64,000 nt of DNA from Isochrysis galbana (GCA_018136815.1 CM030931.1:5462148-5526147), one strand, 5' to 3'. Counted from the first letter of the stretch, positions 31,318 to 41,724 are shown. A program made the numbers and translations. Notes: generated by a model not told the origin, from the sequence alone.

Positions 31318-32107
31318 GGAAGTCAGAGAAGGGGCGGTATACCAATCGACGAGACCTTGAGGCTTAAAATAGCTCACAGGTTAGAAGTAAAAGCCTGTCA
31401 TCGTATGAAATACGACACCCTCCCTCTCTCTAGCTCCCCCTCGCTCTGCCCCCCGCGCCCCCACTCCTTCCCTCCCTCCTCCCTCCTCCCTCCTCCCTCC
31501 TCCCTCCTCCCTCCTCTCTCCCCCTCTCTCACTCACTCTCCCCTTCATCTTTCATCACCCTTCTTCTCTTTGTTTGCCCCCGCTCTCCTTCCTCCCTCCT
31601 CCCTCTCCCTCCCTCCTCTCTCTTTCTCTCCACTCTCCACGCACGCGCACGCGCGCGCGCACATGCTCACGCCTAGCGCGCGGTGCACACATGCTCGCGC
31701 TGCCATTCACCATTCAAACACGGAGACAATATCGGAAGGGGTTGCGAAAACGGCACAAACGGCCTGCTGTTGGCCCTCACACAGAAGAACGGTAAAAACG
31801 TGTTTCCCTTCTAGGACTAGGACTAGGAGCTGGCTACGTATGGAGTACAAAAAGGAAGAGTACTTAGATGAATATTCACATATTCACTCGTCGAGCTCGA
31901 GAAGGAATCGGATGTTCGAGAGAGACTAAGAAAGAATAGGAGAAAAGACAGGGGAAGAGACAAGAGAAGGAGAAGAAGAAAACGGAACGGAGAACTGTAG
32001 AAGAGCTGAGGAAGCGGAAGAGAAGGGCGGAAAGACGAGAGAAAGAAGAAGAAGACGGTCGCGGTGTGGGGGGACGGGGGGGAGTGGGGGGAGAGAGGGC
32101 GGCCGCC
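31318..32107. other. Intergenic, CT-rich 5' region of the SWEET gene
   Basis: A tandem CCCTCCT-type repeat occupies ~31465-31515, with further pyrimidine-rich sequence to ~31640 and a short CG/CA repeat at ~31640-31660. Purine-rich sequence precedes the SWEET start. No coding sequence supported. Confidence 0.6.
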
Positions 32108-32848
32108 ATGGGTCTGCTTGTGGACGTCTTCCCGCTAGTGGGCGTCGGCCTTGCGAACGCGCTCTTCTTCGCTCCTCTGCCGGGAGTGGCGAGTGCTGTG
32201 CGATCTGGCTCGCTTGGCGCCTTCAACCCGCTTCCGCAGGCCGTGATGCTCCTCTCGACAGGAGCGTGGGTGATGTACTCTCTCTCGGTCGCAAACAGCT
32301 ACATCTTTATCGCCAATGCTCCTGGCTGTGTGGCGAGCCTCGGGAGCTATGTGGCCACGCTGCCGCTGATCCGCTCAGCTGAGACGCGACGCTCCGTACA
32401 GATCATCGTCACGGCTGGCGTCGCGCTCAAGATTGCTCTCGCGGGAGGCCTTGTCTTTGGGCGAGTGAGTGAGCAGAGCCGATCGTTCGTTCTTGGATTG
32501 TATGGCTCGGTGCTGTGCGTCGTGATGTTCGCCGCCCCACTCTCGACAGTTTTCAATGTCATTGCTACCGTCGACTCCTCCTCCATCTACGCGCCATTGA
32601 CGCTCGCGCAGGTGCTCAACTGCGGCACATGGACTGCATACGGCATTGCAATCGGCGACATCTGGGTATGGGCCCCAAACGGATGCGGGCTCGTATTAGG
32701 GCTTGTGCAGGCGCTTCTCAAGCTGATATATCCGGAGGTCGCGGCTAATATTCCGCGCCGGAGTATCCTAGGCGAAGAGGCCAAGGCTCTCGTACACTCG
32801 ACCAAGGGGCTCACCAAGGCCACCTCGAGCGACAATGACGAGGTGTGA
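32108..32848 (+). CDS. SWEET (MtN3/saliva) sugar transporter
   Basis: The start is the ATG at 32108 in a strong context (GCCGCCATGG), giving 246 residues, the normal length for eukaryotic SWEETs with seven membrane spans in a 3+1+3 arrangement. Both triple-helix bundles show the family pattern: FFAPLPGVASAVRSGSLG and NPLPQAVMLLSTGAWVMYSL in the first, AAPLSTVFNVI and NCGTWTAYGIAIGDIWVWAP followed by NGCGLVLGLVQALL in the second. Each bundle thus has its conserved Pro and the Asn/Trp region lining the pore. It should mediate facilitated diffusion of sugars across the plasma or an internal membrane. The C-terminal tail of ~30 residues is Lys/Ser-rich and cytosolic. It lies between two transposon insertions. 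Confidence 0.95.
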   Translation: MGLLVDVFPLVGVGLANALFFAPLPGVASAVRSGSLGAFNPLPQAVMLLSTGAWVMYSLSVANSYIFIANAPGCVASLGSYVATLPLIRSAETRRSVQIIVTAGVALKIALAGGLVFGRVSEQSRSFVLGLYGSVLCVVMFAAPLSTVFNVIATVDSSSIYAPLTLAQVLNCGTWTAYGIAIGDIWVWAPNGCGLVLGLVQALLKLIYPEVAANIPRRSILGEEAKALVHSTKGLTKATSSDNDEV

Positions 32849-33542
32849 GCTTGGGTGATTTTGTTTTTCGCCACTCGCACAACAGATGCACGTGTGCCGC
32901 GAGTTGTGCCATCCCACAACGAGATTTTGCGGCCTCTAGTACAGGCTGCAGGGACGGTTCTTCGTGTGACCCTTCCCCAAACTGCGGTCGTGCGCGCGGG
33001 CGTCAGCCCCAATGACTGGCGCGGTCAGCCATAATTGCCTATGGCACCGGCGGGAGGAGGCGAACAATATCCTAGTGGTGTGTTTGAAGGGCGCAAGGAG
33101 AGCATAGCTGGCCATGTTGTTGTGACGCATCCTGGCGACTCCAACAAAGCGCGCGCTTCAGCTCAAAAATGGACAACGCTATATGCAAGAGGGTGCTTGT
33201 GCTTAAAAGCGGCTGAATCTAAGAAGGGTCTCTCTGAATTTGTCGCCCATAATAAGGTTTATACGTGGTTCTACCATGGAGGGTCACGAGCCCACCCCTC
33301 TCTTTAGTCCTCCGCTACTGTGGGGGAAGAGGGTGCAACCTCAGCAGGTGCTTGGCGTTGTTTTTTTGGCAACTACCCGCGCCCATGTGGACGGTATAAG
33401 TTCGACCCCCTCTTTACAAAAGTAGAGGATCACCTAAACTGTTAAGGATGGGGAGGCTTTACAGGGGGCATTGTTAGGCTCGGCCAGGATAGCAAAATGA
33501 ATCCACGTATATAAATGAAAAATACTATTGCAACAACGATGG
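32849..33542. other. Intergenic, holds a dispersed repeat copy
   Basis: Apart from a dispersed repeat copy (33270-33410) and the left target duplication of the next insertion (33543-33559), I see no gene. Frames here look like chance reading. Confidence 0.5.
33270..33410 (+). repeat. Dispersed repeat copy, AGAGGGTGCAACCTC family
   Basis: This segment contains ACCATGGAGGGTCACGAGCC, then AGAGGGTGCAACCTC, GGCGTTGTTTTTTTGGCA and CCCATGTGGACGGTATAAG in order. The same ordered blocks occur inverted at ~35455-35605 and partly near 48.7, 49.0 and 62.5 kb. No coding capacity; terminal repeats not defined. Confidence 0.75.
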
Positions 33543-33559
33543 CCAGAAGCTGATGAAAA

Positions 33560-34436
33560 AAAAACCTTTTAAAATTCTCGCCTCGCGCGTGGCCATGGGG
33601 TTAACTACTGTAGCCACGCCCATTTCCCTTCCTCTCCCTCACTTCCCGCCTTGCGGCGACTCCCCTCGTGCTCTACTTAGGGGCCCAGGTTGCGGGGGGG
33701 GCGGGGGCGGGCGGGGTGCACCGGCCCCCGGTGGTCTGTACTCGCCTTCCTCCTGTGCCTCCGGGTGGCCCGTTGGAACTGTCTTGCGGACGGCCTGTTG
33801 TCTCGTCATTGGTGAGTTGTCTTTCGCTTGTCGCGCTGTCGTTTTTGCGTGTGTCTTGATCGGAGTTGTTCCACCGTATACCGGTTCCACCGGGTCTTGA
33901 GAGGCTTCACCCGGTACCGGTACCGGTACCGGTACCGGTACCGTACCGTACCTGTGGTACTTATTATAGTACTCTAATTAATGGTAACATTAGATACTCT
34001 TAGCTCTTAGTGTACATACAGACAACTACACAATACGCAACTCGCCCACCGCCCACACCGAGGGATCGCCGTCCACGCGCTCCCGCCACGCTCGCTATGA
34101 GAACTCCTCCTCCTCCCCCTCCTCCCCCTCCCCCCTTTCCTCCGTTGGGGGATCTTCAACTTCAATCTCCATTTCCTCTTCCCACTCGAGCACTCGAGCA
34201 CAGCGCACAACCCTCCAGCTCCAGGCTACCATACTGTACGCACCACCGGGTCCGGCGGACCCGGTACCGGTCCACCGGTACCGGTACCTGTGGAACAACT
34301 TAGCGGGGAGAGGTGTGCTCCGACCTCAAGCGAGTTTCTCGGCGAGGCCGATTGCTGTCGCCACGAGGCCGAGGTTGTCGCTCATTTGCAGTTTGCCCTT
34401 GGCGTCTTCTGTAAATATTGGTGCGCAGAGCTCCGA
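33560..34436 (-). mobile_element. Short non-LTR-type insertion with perfect 17-bp target-site duplication
   Basis: Identical direct repeats CCAGAAGCTGATGAAAA at 33543-33559 and 34437-34453 bracket 877 bp. In minus orientation the insert begins mid-frame at the right boundary, where 36 codons (starting SELCAPIFTEDAKGKLQMSD) run to a stop at 34326, and ends at the left boundary with GAGAATTTTAAAAGG plus T residues. That 3' end resembles the 3' end of the retrotransposon at 28.7 kb (shared GAGAATTTTAA), so I infer a second, more strongly 5'-truncated insertion of a related element. The interior holds two GGTACC-rich microsatellites (~33912-33953 and ~34258-34288) and polypurine/polypyrimidine tracts. 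Confidence 0.7.
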
Positions 34437-34634
34437 CCAGAAGCTGATGAAAAGCACTTGAGTAGAAAACATTGGCGTATCTACATTCTTTACTAAGGAC
34501 AAAAAATAGTCTCGTTACGCATGACTATGCTTAATATGGGAGCCATCATTGTTTTCAGCCGATCCACCTCATAGTAACCATTCTTATCCATAGTATGCTT
34601 TTCGTCTTGTGCTACAAAAACGAGATTGGACGTT

Positions 34635-34829
34635 TCACCTTGGATTCTTGTCGGTGGGTCGCTTGGACAGGAATTTCCACACGAGAAGAATTAGACATAC
34701 GGCGAGTACGGTGCCTCCGACCACGATTGCGACCCCCGTTGCGAATACTTTAGTTAGTTCCGATTGTACTTTGTCTTTTCGTTTAGCTGCAGCTGAGTCC
34801 GGATAACACTCGGCGTGCACGGAGCGCAC
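34635..34829 (-). CDS. Possible small single-span membrane protein
   Basis: A frame of 64 codons with a clear hydrophobic segment (VFATGVAIVVGGTVLAVCLI) flanked by charged residues. It overlaps the 3' part of the transposase relic in another frame, so it may be only a by-product. Start codon not convincing; family not recognised. Confidence 0.25.
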   Translation of the reverse strand: MRSVHAECYPDSAAAKRKDKVQSELTKVFATGVAIVVGGTVLAVCLILLVWKFLSKRPTDKNPR

Positions 34830-35315
34830 TGGATGAGTCCACCCGATACGCCGCCGTCGGGTCGGTTTGACGGGTCGAGGCGCATTCCGTACACCACTCG
34901 ATTTTGATCCGCGACAACTGTCACCTTGGTTCCTTGTCTTCCCCTATCGACGTGATTCCTGCCAGTGTTTGGTTTGGTTCCGTGACGATTGTGCACGTGC
35001 GAATAAGAGTCAACAATGTGGCGAATTGGGGGACAGAGTTGCCGATTAGTCTTCAAGGCTTTTTCGTAAGCTGCGTCAATGACTCCTCGTTGCTCGTTGC
35101 TCCCAGAGTTGCAAGCGCCTTCTTACCGCCATGAAGGATGTACTGCCACAGTCAAGCTCTCTCCACTGGCACCCAGTGCGCAAAAGTTTAAAAAGATGTC
35201 GTAATACAGTATCGTCTTCAAGTGCACGACGCCTTCCAGTATGCTTTGGAGGGGCAAGAAGGGAGGCTTGTTGCAAAACGAGCCGTTCAAAAATTTCATT
35301 TAGTTTTAATCCCAT
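34754..35315 (-). pseudogene. IS5-like (DDE) transposase, frameshifted
   Basis: Two adjoining minus-strand frames make one degraded transposase. The first (ATG at 35315, to ~35085) has the N-terminal signature of the DUF4096/IS5 family: DDTVLRHLFKLLRTGCQWRE followed by SFMAVRRRLQLWEQ. The second (from ~35082 to 34754) has VDSYSHVHNRHGTKPNTGRN, then DRGRQGTKVTVVAD and YGMRLDPSNRPDGG, the region with the first catalytic Asp and the GRxxxDRGRxGTK motif. A one-frame slip near 35083 separates them. The downstream catalytic Asp and Glu are not found, so the copy is truncated. IS5-like transposases are typical of prokaryotes but occur in eukaryotic and giant-virus genomes; the copy here is non-functional. 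Confidence 0.65.
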
Positions 35316-35454
35316 TTACCACCAAGAAGGAAAAAAATAGTTTCGTTACATACACGTCCGTAGTCCTCCTTGTTGCTTGTTGCCGTGCGCCTGTCAGCTT
35401 AATCGCACTGCTTGTGGCATTCGGCCTTGGCGTGTTTGCCATGATTCCGGCACT

Positions 35455-35605
35455 TTTTCTCACACATACTCTCTTGAACTTATACCGTCCACATGGGGGT
35501 AGCTGCCAAAAAACAACCAAACTTGAGGTTGCACCCTCTGAGTGGGGGGGGGCGCGAGGCCCCGCCTCCATGGTGACCAATCATAAGATTAGTGGTTCCG
35601 GGACT
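35455..35605 (-). repeat. Dispersed repeat copy (inverted), AGAGGGTGCAACCTC family
   Basis: On the minus strand this reads ACTAATCTTATGATTGGTCA, CCATGGAGGCGGGG, AGAGGGTGCAACCTCAAG, a GGTTGTTTTTTGGCAGCTAC block and CCCATGTGGACGGTATAAG, matching the copies at 33.3, 48.7 and 49.0 kb. Best-preserved copy in the window. Confidence 0.75.
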
Positions 35606-35954
35606 GAAAAGTTGTGTCCAATACAATAAGCTAGTGGGGTTGGCCAGGACATAACATTAATCATTTTATTTTATCTAAACGTAGGTTGGGGGTGACGCAC
35701 ACGGATCACTTCCACTTCCACTCACTACTCTGTCTCACGCCGTACGAGGAGTTCGTTTGTTAAAATTTTTTTCCCAAGACGGACGAAGACGGACACGATG
35801 TTACTGGCCCGGGAGGTGGAGGCGATGTTGCAAAAGGCCGCGCTCCACGCCCTCCTTTTTGGGGAAGGAAAGGGAGGTGGTAGGAAGGTAGGGAGTATAC
35901 CCGAGATGTGGGGAGGTCAGCGGGGGGAAACTAGACCTGAGGTTACAAGTTACG

Positions 35955-36110
35955 GCCTCTAAAATGCGACAGCAATGCAATATGTTGCTGCCGACACGAT
36001 GATGGGGGCGTAAAAGTCACACAACTCTAGGACCTCATCGAGCACAAGACACAAGACAAGTGAGCCCCGTATTCTGCGGTTCGTTCAGAAAGTCCGGAGG
36101 GACGAGGCTG
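35955..36110 (-). pseudogene. Relic partial copy of the neighbouring SLOG/SLATT-like gene
   Basis: About 150 bp match, with substitutions and small indels, the coding segment at ~38190-38320 of the neighbouring gene. Shared blocks are GTCACACAACTCTAGGACCT, then GCGGTTCGTTCAGAAAGTCC versus GTGGTTCGTTCAGAAAGTCC. The surrounding sequence is unrelated, so this is a truncated duplicate, not a second gene. Confidence 0.8.
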
Positions 36111-36264
36111 CTGGCAACGGGTTACCTAGAGTCGGTGGTACGCCGTAGCATAGCAGGAGGTGGCATCTTCAAGAGTCAAGGTGCTTTATTTATATTCCCG
36201 AAGGTCTTGAGGGTTGCAACGGAGGTAACATTTATTTCTGATTTCCTCCTTTACCACACTTGAT

Positions 36265-38991
36265 TCACACAACTAGTATGGCGCGATCTGGTAGACGCGT
36301 AGCTGTAGCTAATGCACGCGGTTCTGAACCACCTCGAGTACTTACGTTGTCGAATTCGACATGGCCTCGCTCTAGACTCCTATCATCTAAAATGTCCGCA
36401 GACGGAGCAACAAGTGTTGGTGTGGGCCGCGTCGTGATATACATGATGGCACTCTCCGATGTCTCGACAAGTGCATCCAATGTCTCCTGCCATTCTTTAT
36501 CATCGTTCTTGGCGTTCCACGAGAGTGAGATGTTACTGAGCTCGCGCGACGTGCAACGTGACCTACGGAGCTGCTCGGCCATAGGGACCATCGCGTCCCA
36601 CGCAGCTGCCGAGGTGGTAATGGCTGTCGTCACGGCGACCCAAGGAGAGAGACCCACCAGTGAGAGCACGCTTCCTATGGCACCAACAACATATGTGAAA
36701 ACCTTCAAAGACACCAGCCACACTTGAAGCCTCAACTCTTTCGCTTGTTGTTCTCGGAGGCGTACCTTGAGTCGGCGCAAAACATATGTGTCGCCGACTG
36801 CACGCGGAATAGGCCCCTCAGGGACATTGTGCAAGAAGCGGAGCGCGTGGTTGCTCACACGATCATCGCTTTTGGGGACTTTCCACGGCTCTCCCTCACG
36901 AGCCAGGCCTCTATCCCATGCTATCTCGTCCAAGGGCTGGAGCTCGGTTTCGGCTACAATTGTCATGTCGCCTTCGTTTATGCGATGGTCTGCTCGTCTA
37001 TTGCGGATCGTCGTGTCTGGGTGAATGACAGATCGCTCCAGTTGATAAAGCTGCTCGGTAAGCAACTCGGCCCGCGCCGTTGGGATGTCATTCGCAACAC
37101 GGCTTGCTCGGGCTCGCTGGCTTAGCGCCATGCTCGAGTAAGGACCAGTTTGGGTGCAATATTGCCAGAGGTGCTTCTCAGCGCAAGCGGCGCCGTACCT
37201 AAAGGCAATCGCCTTTGCCGAATGGTCTAGGTCCTTTCGAAGAGAGACAAACACCGACAGTAGCACCGGCAAGCTGGCCAGCGTGTATCTAAGCACCTCG
37301 CTGCCAACAGCGTACTGCGGAGTTCATGCAAGAGCGACTGAGGGGGGGTGCAACAAGCGAGCGCAGGCCGAGCAAGAGAGGCAGAGAAGGGAAGGAGGAA
37401 GGTGGCGGGAAAGGGAGTGGTCAAGGGAGAAAACAGGCGGGCAATTCTGATTATGATCAAAGGGCGGCTCGCTCACTTGCTCGTGCACCACTGTCAATGT
37501 GGTAATGATGATAGCCCCGATCAGGTACGTTGCATGAAGCAAGAGGGATGGTTGCTCAAACTTTTCGGCGGCTGCGTGGTATTCGAGACACCGGTCCCGT
37601 GCCTCCATAAAACACACATCGCGCCATCTGAATTCACGCTGGAGCACTCGCAACAACACGGTGCCTTGTGACTTGAGGCTATGGATCAGGAGGCGGCTTC
37701 GAAGCACCTGCTGCAGCATGTGGGTGAACATCTCGGCAGCGTTCGGGAAACCGCACTCTGCCATTATACAATCGGCTTCCTTTAATGCGTCGAAATCTTT
37801 GTTGGAGCGGCGAACCCATACCCGAGGCAGGGCGTTACATAACCGGCCAGAGCCCTCGACTAAAAGTATCGGAATCTCAGCCTGCGCGGCTGCAGCAAGA
37901 CGCCACAACCCGAGCTTACCACCATTAATGAGGATGGCAACGATCGGAGGCTGACCATCTTGTTGTCCAACTGGCCGTTGGCCTGTTGTGGGCCAACCGG
38001 CGAGTAGACGCGCCACACGCATATCGACTGAAGCTGCTATCCCTGCGTGACACGAGGCATCCCGGCCCGCTTCGCAGCCGATGAAGTGGGTCGTTCGCCG
38101 GAGGCAGGGCCACCGATGCAGCTCATACGGGAATTCAATCCCAGGTAGAAGGAAATATCTCGTACTTGTTGCGAATGGCTTGGCCACGGAGTCGGCCTCA
38201 AATGCGACAGAAACTGTTGGTGCTGACACAATAATGGGGCCGTCAAAGTCACACAACTCTAGGACCTCGTCGAACAAGTAAGCGCCCGTGTTCTGTGGTT
38301 CGTTCAGAAAGTCCGGAATGTAAAGTATGGCGTTGTAGTGCTGAACGAATCGTACAAAGTTGCACAGAGTGTCAAAGAGTTCCGACCGCACATTCCTCTC
38401 CTCCTCATGATCAATGAAGACCTCCCAGTCTGGATCAACGTTCTGGCTGACTGCAGTAGTCGCTGCGGACTCATCGGTTGCAGGATGAAAGGCCTGATCG
38501 CCAAGAAGAGATCGTGCCATTTGTATGATACCTTCCGGGCTGTAGGCGCGGAGCGAGTTGAGCCGCTCCAATGGGTGCCCGCGGAGCCGACTAAGCGCAC
38601 TATGAATGCGTCCCTCCTTCACTCTGAGCCGATGCATCTTTGAGATGGTGCCCAGAAATAGCATGAAAACGGGACGAGGTTGGTTCCCGACCCTCAGATT
38701 TTCGGGCAGCTGCTTCTCCTCCTCGCGAAGCATCTTTGCCATTGCGTCGTTCAACGCGGAGACACTTGTTGCAGGTGTCACGCCCTTCATCCAAACATAT
38801 GATACGCTGCCCTCTATAGATCCTGGCACCCGTTGCCGATCGTCCGCAGTGCCCAACCCCAAATCTGAGCCAATCATTGAGCCGGCAGCACACTCCCCCT
38901 GCGTAAGGAGACGTGAAGCCCCAACAGTGATGGCTTGATGTAATACAAAGCTTTCAGAGGTCTCAGACCGAGGGACTGACGCCGACTTCAT
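36265..38991 (-). CDS. SLOG-like (TRPM/LSDAT-type) sensor fused to two-TM SLATT-like modules
   Basis: Two exons, 38991-37477 and 37314-36265, joined in phase 0 by a GT-AG intron, give 854 residues. Residues ~190-400 resemble a eukaryotic LSDAT/SLOG nucleotide-sensor domain: AILINGGKLGLWRLAAAA (352-369) and ILLVEGSGRLCNALPRVW (375-392). Two hydrophobic spans follow, LLLHATYLIGAIIITTLTVV (483-502) and YTLASLPVLLSVFVSL (~515-530), then FRYGAACAEKHLWQYCTQTG. A second pair of spans lies at ~706-743, followed by a helical segment ending W..TLDALVETSESAI, as in 2TM effector (SLATT) modules. In prokaryotes such pairs act in nucleotide-triggered defence; eukaryotic versions are poorly described. Function here is inference. 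A relic partial copy lies just downstream. Confidence 0.6.
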
Positions 38992-40218
38992 GTGTGATGT
39001 TCACTCGTTTCGATCGTGCAGCGCAGGCAGCTCCTCCGTCCAAATCAAGAGCTACTCGTGCGATGTGAGAGGAGGAAGCCCACCTCCTTTTCACTGTGGC
39101 AACACCACTGCGGCACACGGGCGACTAAAGGTGGTTAGAAAGGAATTCTGAGAAGGGGCGCTGGGGGGGGGGGGGGGGGGGGGGGGGGACGGCTGGGCGA
39201 TCTCCGTCGAGCTGGTGCTGTACGCGCGCCCGCCGCTCACCCGCCGGTCGTTGGCCACCCCTTCTATGAATCCTTTCTAACCACCTTAACCCTAGTACCG
39301 TAGTCCACGTGGTGGACGATGATGAACATGTTTATAGGACATATGGCTATATTGGGAGCCCCTGGGAGGCTTACCAGGGCCCTAGGAGGCCTCCGAATGC
39401 GAAATGGGGCCCCTCCTAGGCCTAGGTAGATCTCCCAATCATAAATTCGTCAATGGTGCTTGGTTTCAGAAGCGCGAAGCGCGGGAGAACGTAGAACGTT
39501 GCCACGTTGCCACGAAAGGTTGGCGCGAGCCCGTTTCCCTCCTCCCCCCCCCCCTTCCCCGCCCTTTCACCCCACGGGTCCTCTCCGTGACCAAACGACA
39601 CCCCTCCCGTTTTCACCTCTTTACCTCTTTCATTTTTATGCACAGCCCCACAGCCCCCCCCCCATCCCCTCCCCCCCCCCTTCTCCCCCCCCCCCCCCCC
39701 ACCCCACGAACTCGCCTTGCGAGGCGTGACGGCATTACCCCCCCCACACCCCTTCTGCCCCATGCCCGGCACTGCCAACAACACTACTTTGGGCACACAG
39801 ACCACTCCTCCTAGGCACCCTCCAGAGGCACCCCTGCCGCGGCCCAATCGCGACATCGCGACATTGCACCTTCTGAGGTGAAGATCGAGAAGGCGCCTCG
39901 TGCGCGCCCACACCAATTTATTGCTTGAGGATAGGCTGGAAGATAGCTCGTGCATGTTGCCGTGGGAGTTGGACATGGTGGTCGATGCGGACGATGGTCG
40001 CGTCTGAGTTTTGTTTTAGTACACTATGAGTTTTGTTTTAGTATTCTCAGCCTGATATCATGTTACTAATATCAGTCTCAGCTCCACGACCACTCTCACC
40101 TGAGATAGTGATAGCCCATCCTGGGTTTTTTCTTATTGTCCCCCAGCGGGACTTTTTCTCACACTGTGGCCAGCAAGACCGTGACTGTGTACCAGTCCCC
40201 GAATCACCAGCCCATCCT
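38992..40218. other. Intergenic; G/C homopolymers and a small foldback
   Basis: No gene supported. A G run occupies ~39163-39188, C-rich tracts ~39545-39560 and ~39655-39700, and a small inverted repeat ~39128-39287 (separate entry). A short tandem GAGTTTTGTTTTAGTA motif is repeated at ~40008-40050. Confidence 0.55.
39128..39287. repeat. Short foldback with 17-bp inverted termini
   Basis: AAGGTGGTTAGAAAGGA at 39128-39144 is matched by its exact complement at 39271-39287. The 126 bp between contain a long G run. I see no clear target-site duplication, so the mobile nature is not established. Confidence 0.6.
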
Positions 40219-40226
40219 CTTTGACC

Positions 40227-40769
40227 CAAGGCTAGGGATTGCAAGTAACTGCAGGGGTTTGAGAGTGGCAGTTATTGCCATGAGGAGGACCAGTTAAGGT
40301 AACGGGTTGCCGGTCGTGGAGCCAGTTAGTGGGGCAGTTAACTGGCATCCCTGACTATAACTTTAGTCTTTAGTAGTTCCCTTTTGTCATTATTTAAATA
40401 AATTAATTGTTGTCGTACGTATATATCACATATCTACATTATCTATACCACCGTTGGCGGTCGGTGGGTAGCCTACCCGACTTGAGAAAAGGTTAATACT
40501 AAAGAGCTAAAGATCTTTGTTCTTTGTTCGACCTTTGTTCTTTGTTTGGCCGTCGACGCGCCGACGCTCGACGCCGACACGCCGACCACGCGCGCACGCG
40601 CGCACAGTGAAAAGCCACCCGCTCGCCTCCACGGACAAAAATTAACTGAGTTACTTGCTCGACGGACGCATCACGGGGCAGTTAGATAACTGCTTGCCGC
40701 CTCACAAGGGCAGTTAGTGGCAGTTAACCAAGTTATCTGGATAACTGCTCCACCCAATCCCTAGCCTTG
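40227..40769. mobile_element. hAT-like MITE with 15-bp terminal inverted repeats and 8-bp TSD
   Basis: Perfect 15-bp terminal inverted repeats CAAGGCTAGGGATTG (40227-40241) and its complement (40755-40769) are directly flanked by the perfect 8-bp direct repeat CTTTGACC (40219-40226 and 40770-40777). An 8-bp duplication and a terminus of the form YARNG (CAAGG) are diagnostic of the hAT superfamily. The 543-bp body has no ORF of note, so it is non-autonomous. Subterminal regions carry several copies of a GCAGTTA(A/T)C motif in both orientations, the kind of clustered short repeat that hAT transposases bind. Both ends and the duplication are unmutated. Confidence 0.9.
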
Positions 40770-41190
40770 CTTTGACCGCAACGTCGAGGTCCTCGATGGG
40801 CCTCGACATTCGCGGCGGTTTGGGTTTGGTGGCTTGCGTGGGTGCTAGTGACCACTACTAGTGGCGGTAGTGGTACAAACACTCTGATGGTTTCTTATTA
40901 GTTGTTGTGCGCTTTCGCAAGATGAGATCCGCAGCTCTACTTGCCCACAACTAGGCGCCTTGGAAGGTGCTGTAGGCCACAGCAAAGCTCCCCCTCACGA
41001 CCTAAGGACGTACGAACGCACTCCACGGACAGCACAGCGACACACAGCACATATGTCATAGTAGTAGCAAAAACAGACGATGAGGTACGACAAGAGTACG
41101 AGAGCTAGCTGCGAGAGGGCGGGCATCCTTGGGCGTTGAGGACCACATGCCACACTCATGACGTTTGGGCCGGCACGGGGAAAGTAACAA

Positions 41191-41724
41191 ATGGTGAGCG
41201 GAAGCCACCGAAAAGTCGGACCACGGCAGGCGATGGCAACAAGATTCGTTCTTCTCGACGGCAGCTCTCCCGCCACACCACTTAAGCGCATCGGTGCCGC
41301 AACAATGCGGCGGGGCGATGCCAGCCCGGCAGGTGCGAGTTACAACGTGGAAGCGATCGAGCGAGCCTGCGGAGTCCACGCTTCGAACGCAGCGGCCCCA
41401 CCCGCGCGTTGGCAGGGAATTATCCGGCAAACTGCAACGCTCATAGGGTTGAACTCACTCCCCTTGCGCGATCTTGACGATACCTCGTTCGGACGGCGGC
41501 GTCAGCGCACTCGCGTGGGAACCATGGGGCAACTGACCGACTACATGAAGAAAGCTCACGCGGGACGAGCACACATGCACACACCAATTGATCGAGAGGA
41601 GAGGGAGGTATGCGCCGCTAGAGAAACGGAGCGCTCAATCCGGCCACTCTTGCTGTCCAGCAATGGGCGCTGCCGCGCACATGTAGGGATACGCCGCACG
41701 ATGCTTCTCCGACCGTGTGGGTGA
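41191..41724 (+). CDS. Hypothetical protein
   Basis: An ATG at 41191 opens 177 codons with mixed, not strongly biased composition (for example QGIIRQTATLIGLNSLPLRD). No motif, signal or transmembrane segment is recognised, and an open frame of about 120 codons overlaps on the other strand. It ends just short of the 3' end of the convergent methyltransferase gene and may be chance. Confidence 0.25.
   Translation: MVSGSHRKVGPRQAMATRFVLLDGSSPATPLKRIGAATMRRGDASPAGASYNVEAIERACGVHASNAAAPPARWQGIIRQTATLIGLNSLPLRDLDDTSFGRRRQRTRVGTMGQLTDYMKKAHAGRAHMHTPIDREEREVCAARETERSIRPLLLSSNGRCRAHVGIRRTMLLRPCG

Noticed and set aside
36265-37296. Treating the second exon of the SLOG/SLATT-like gene as a separate gene
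   Set aside because: The first codon is GTG, an acceptor precedes it, and joining it in phase completes the paired membrane spans.
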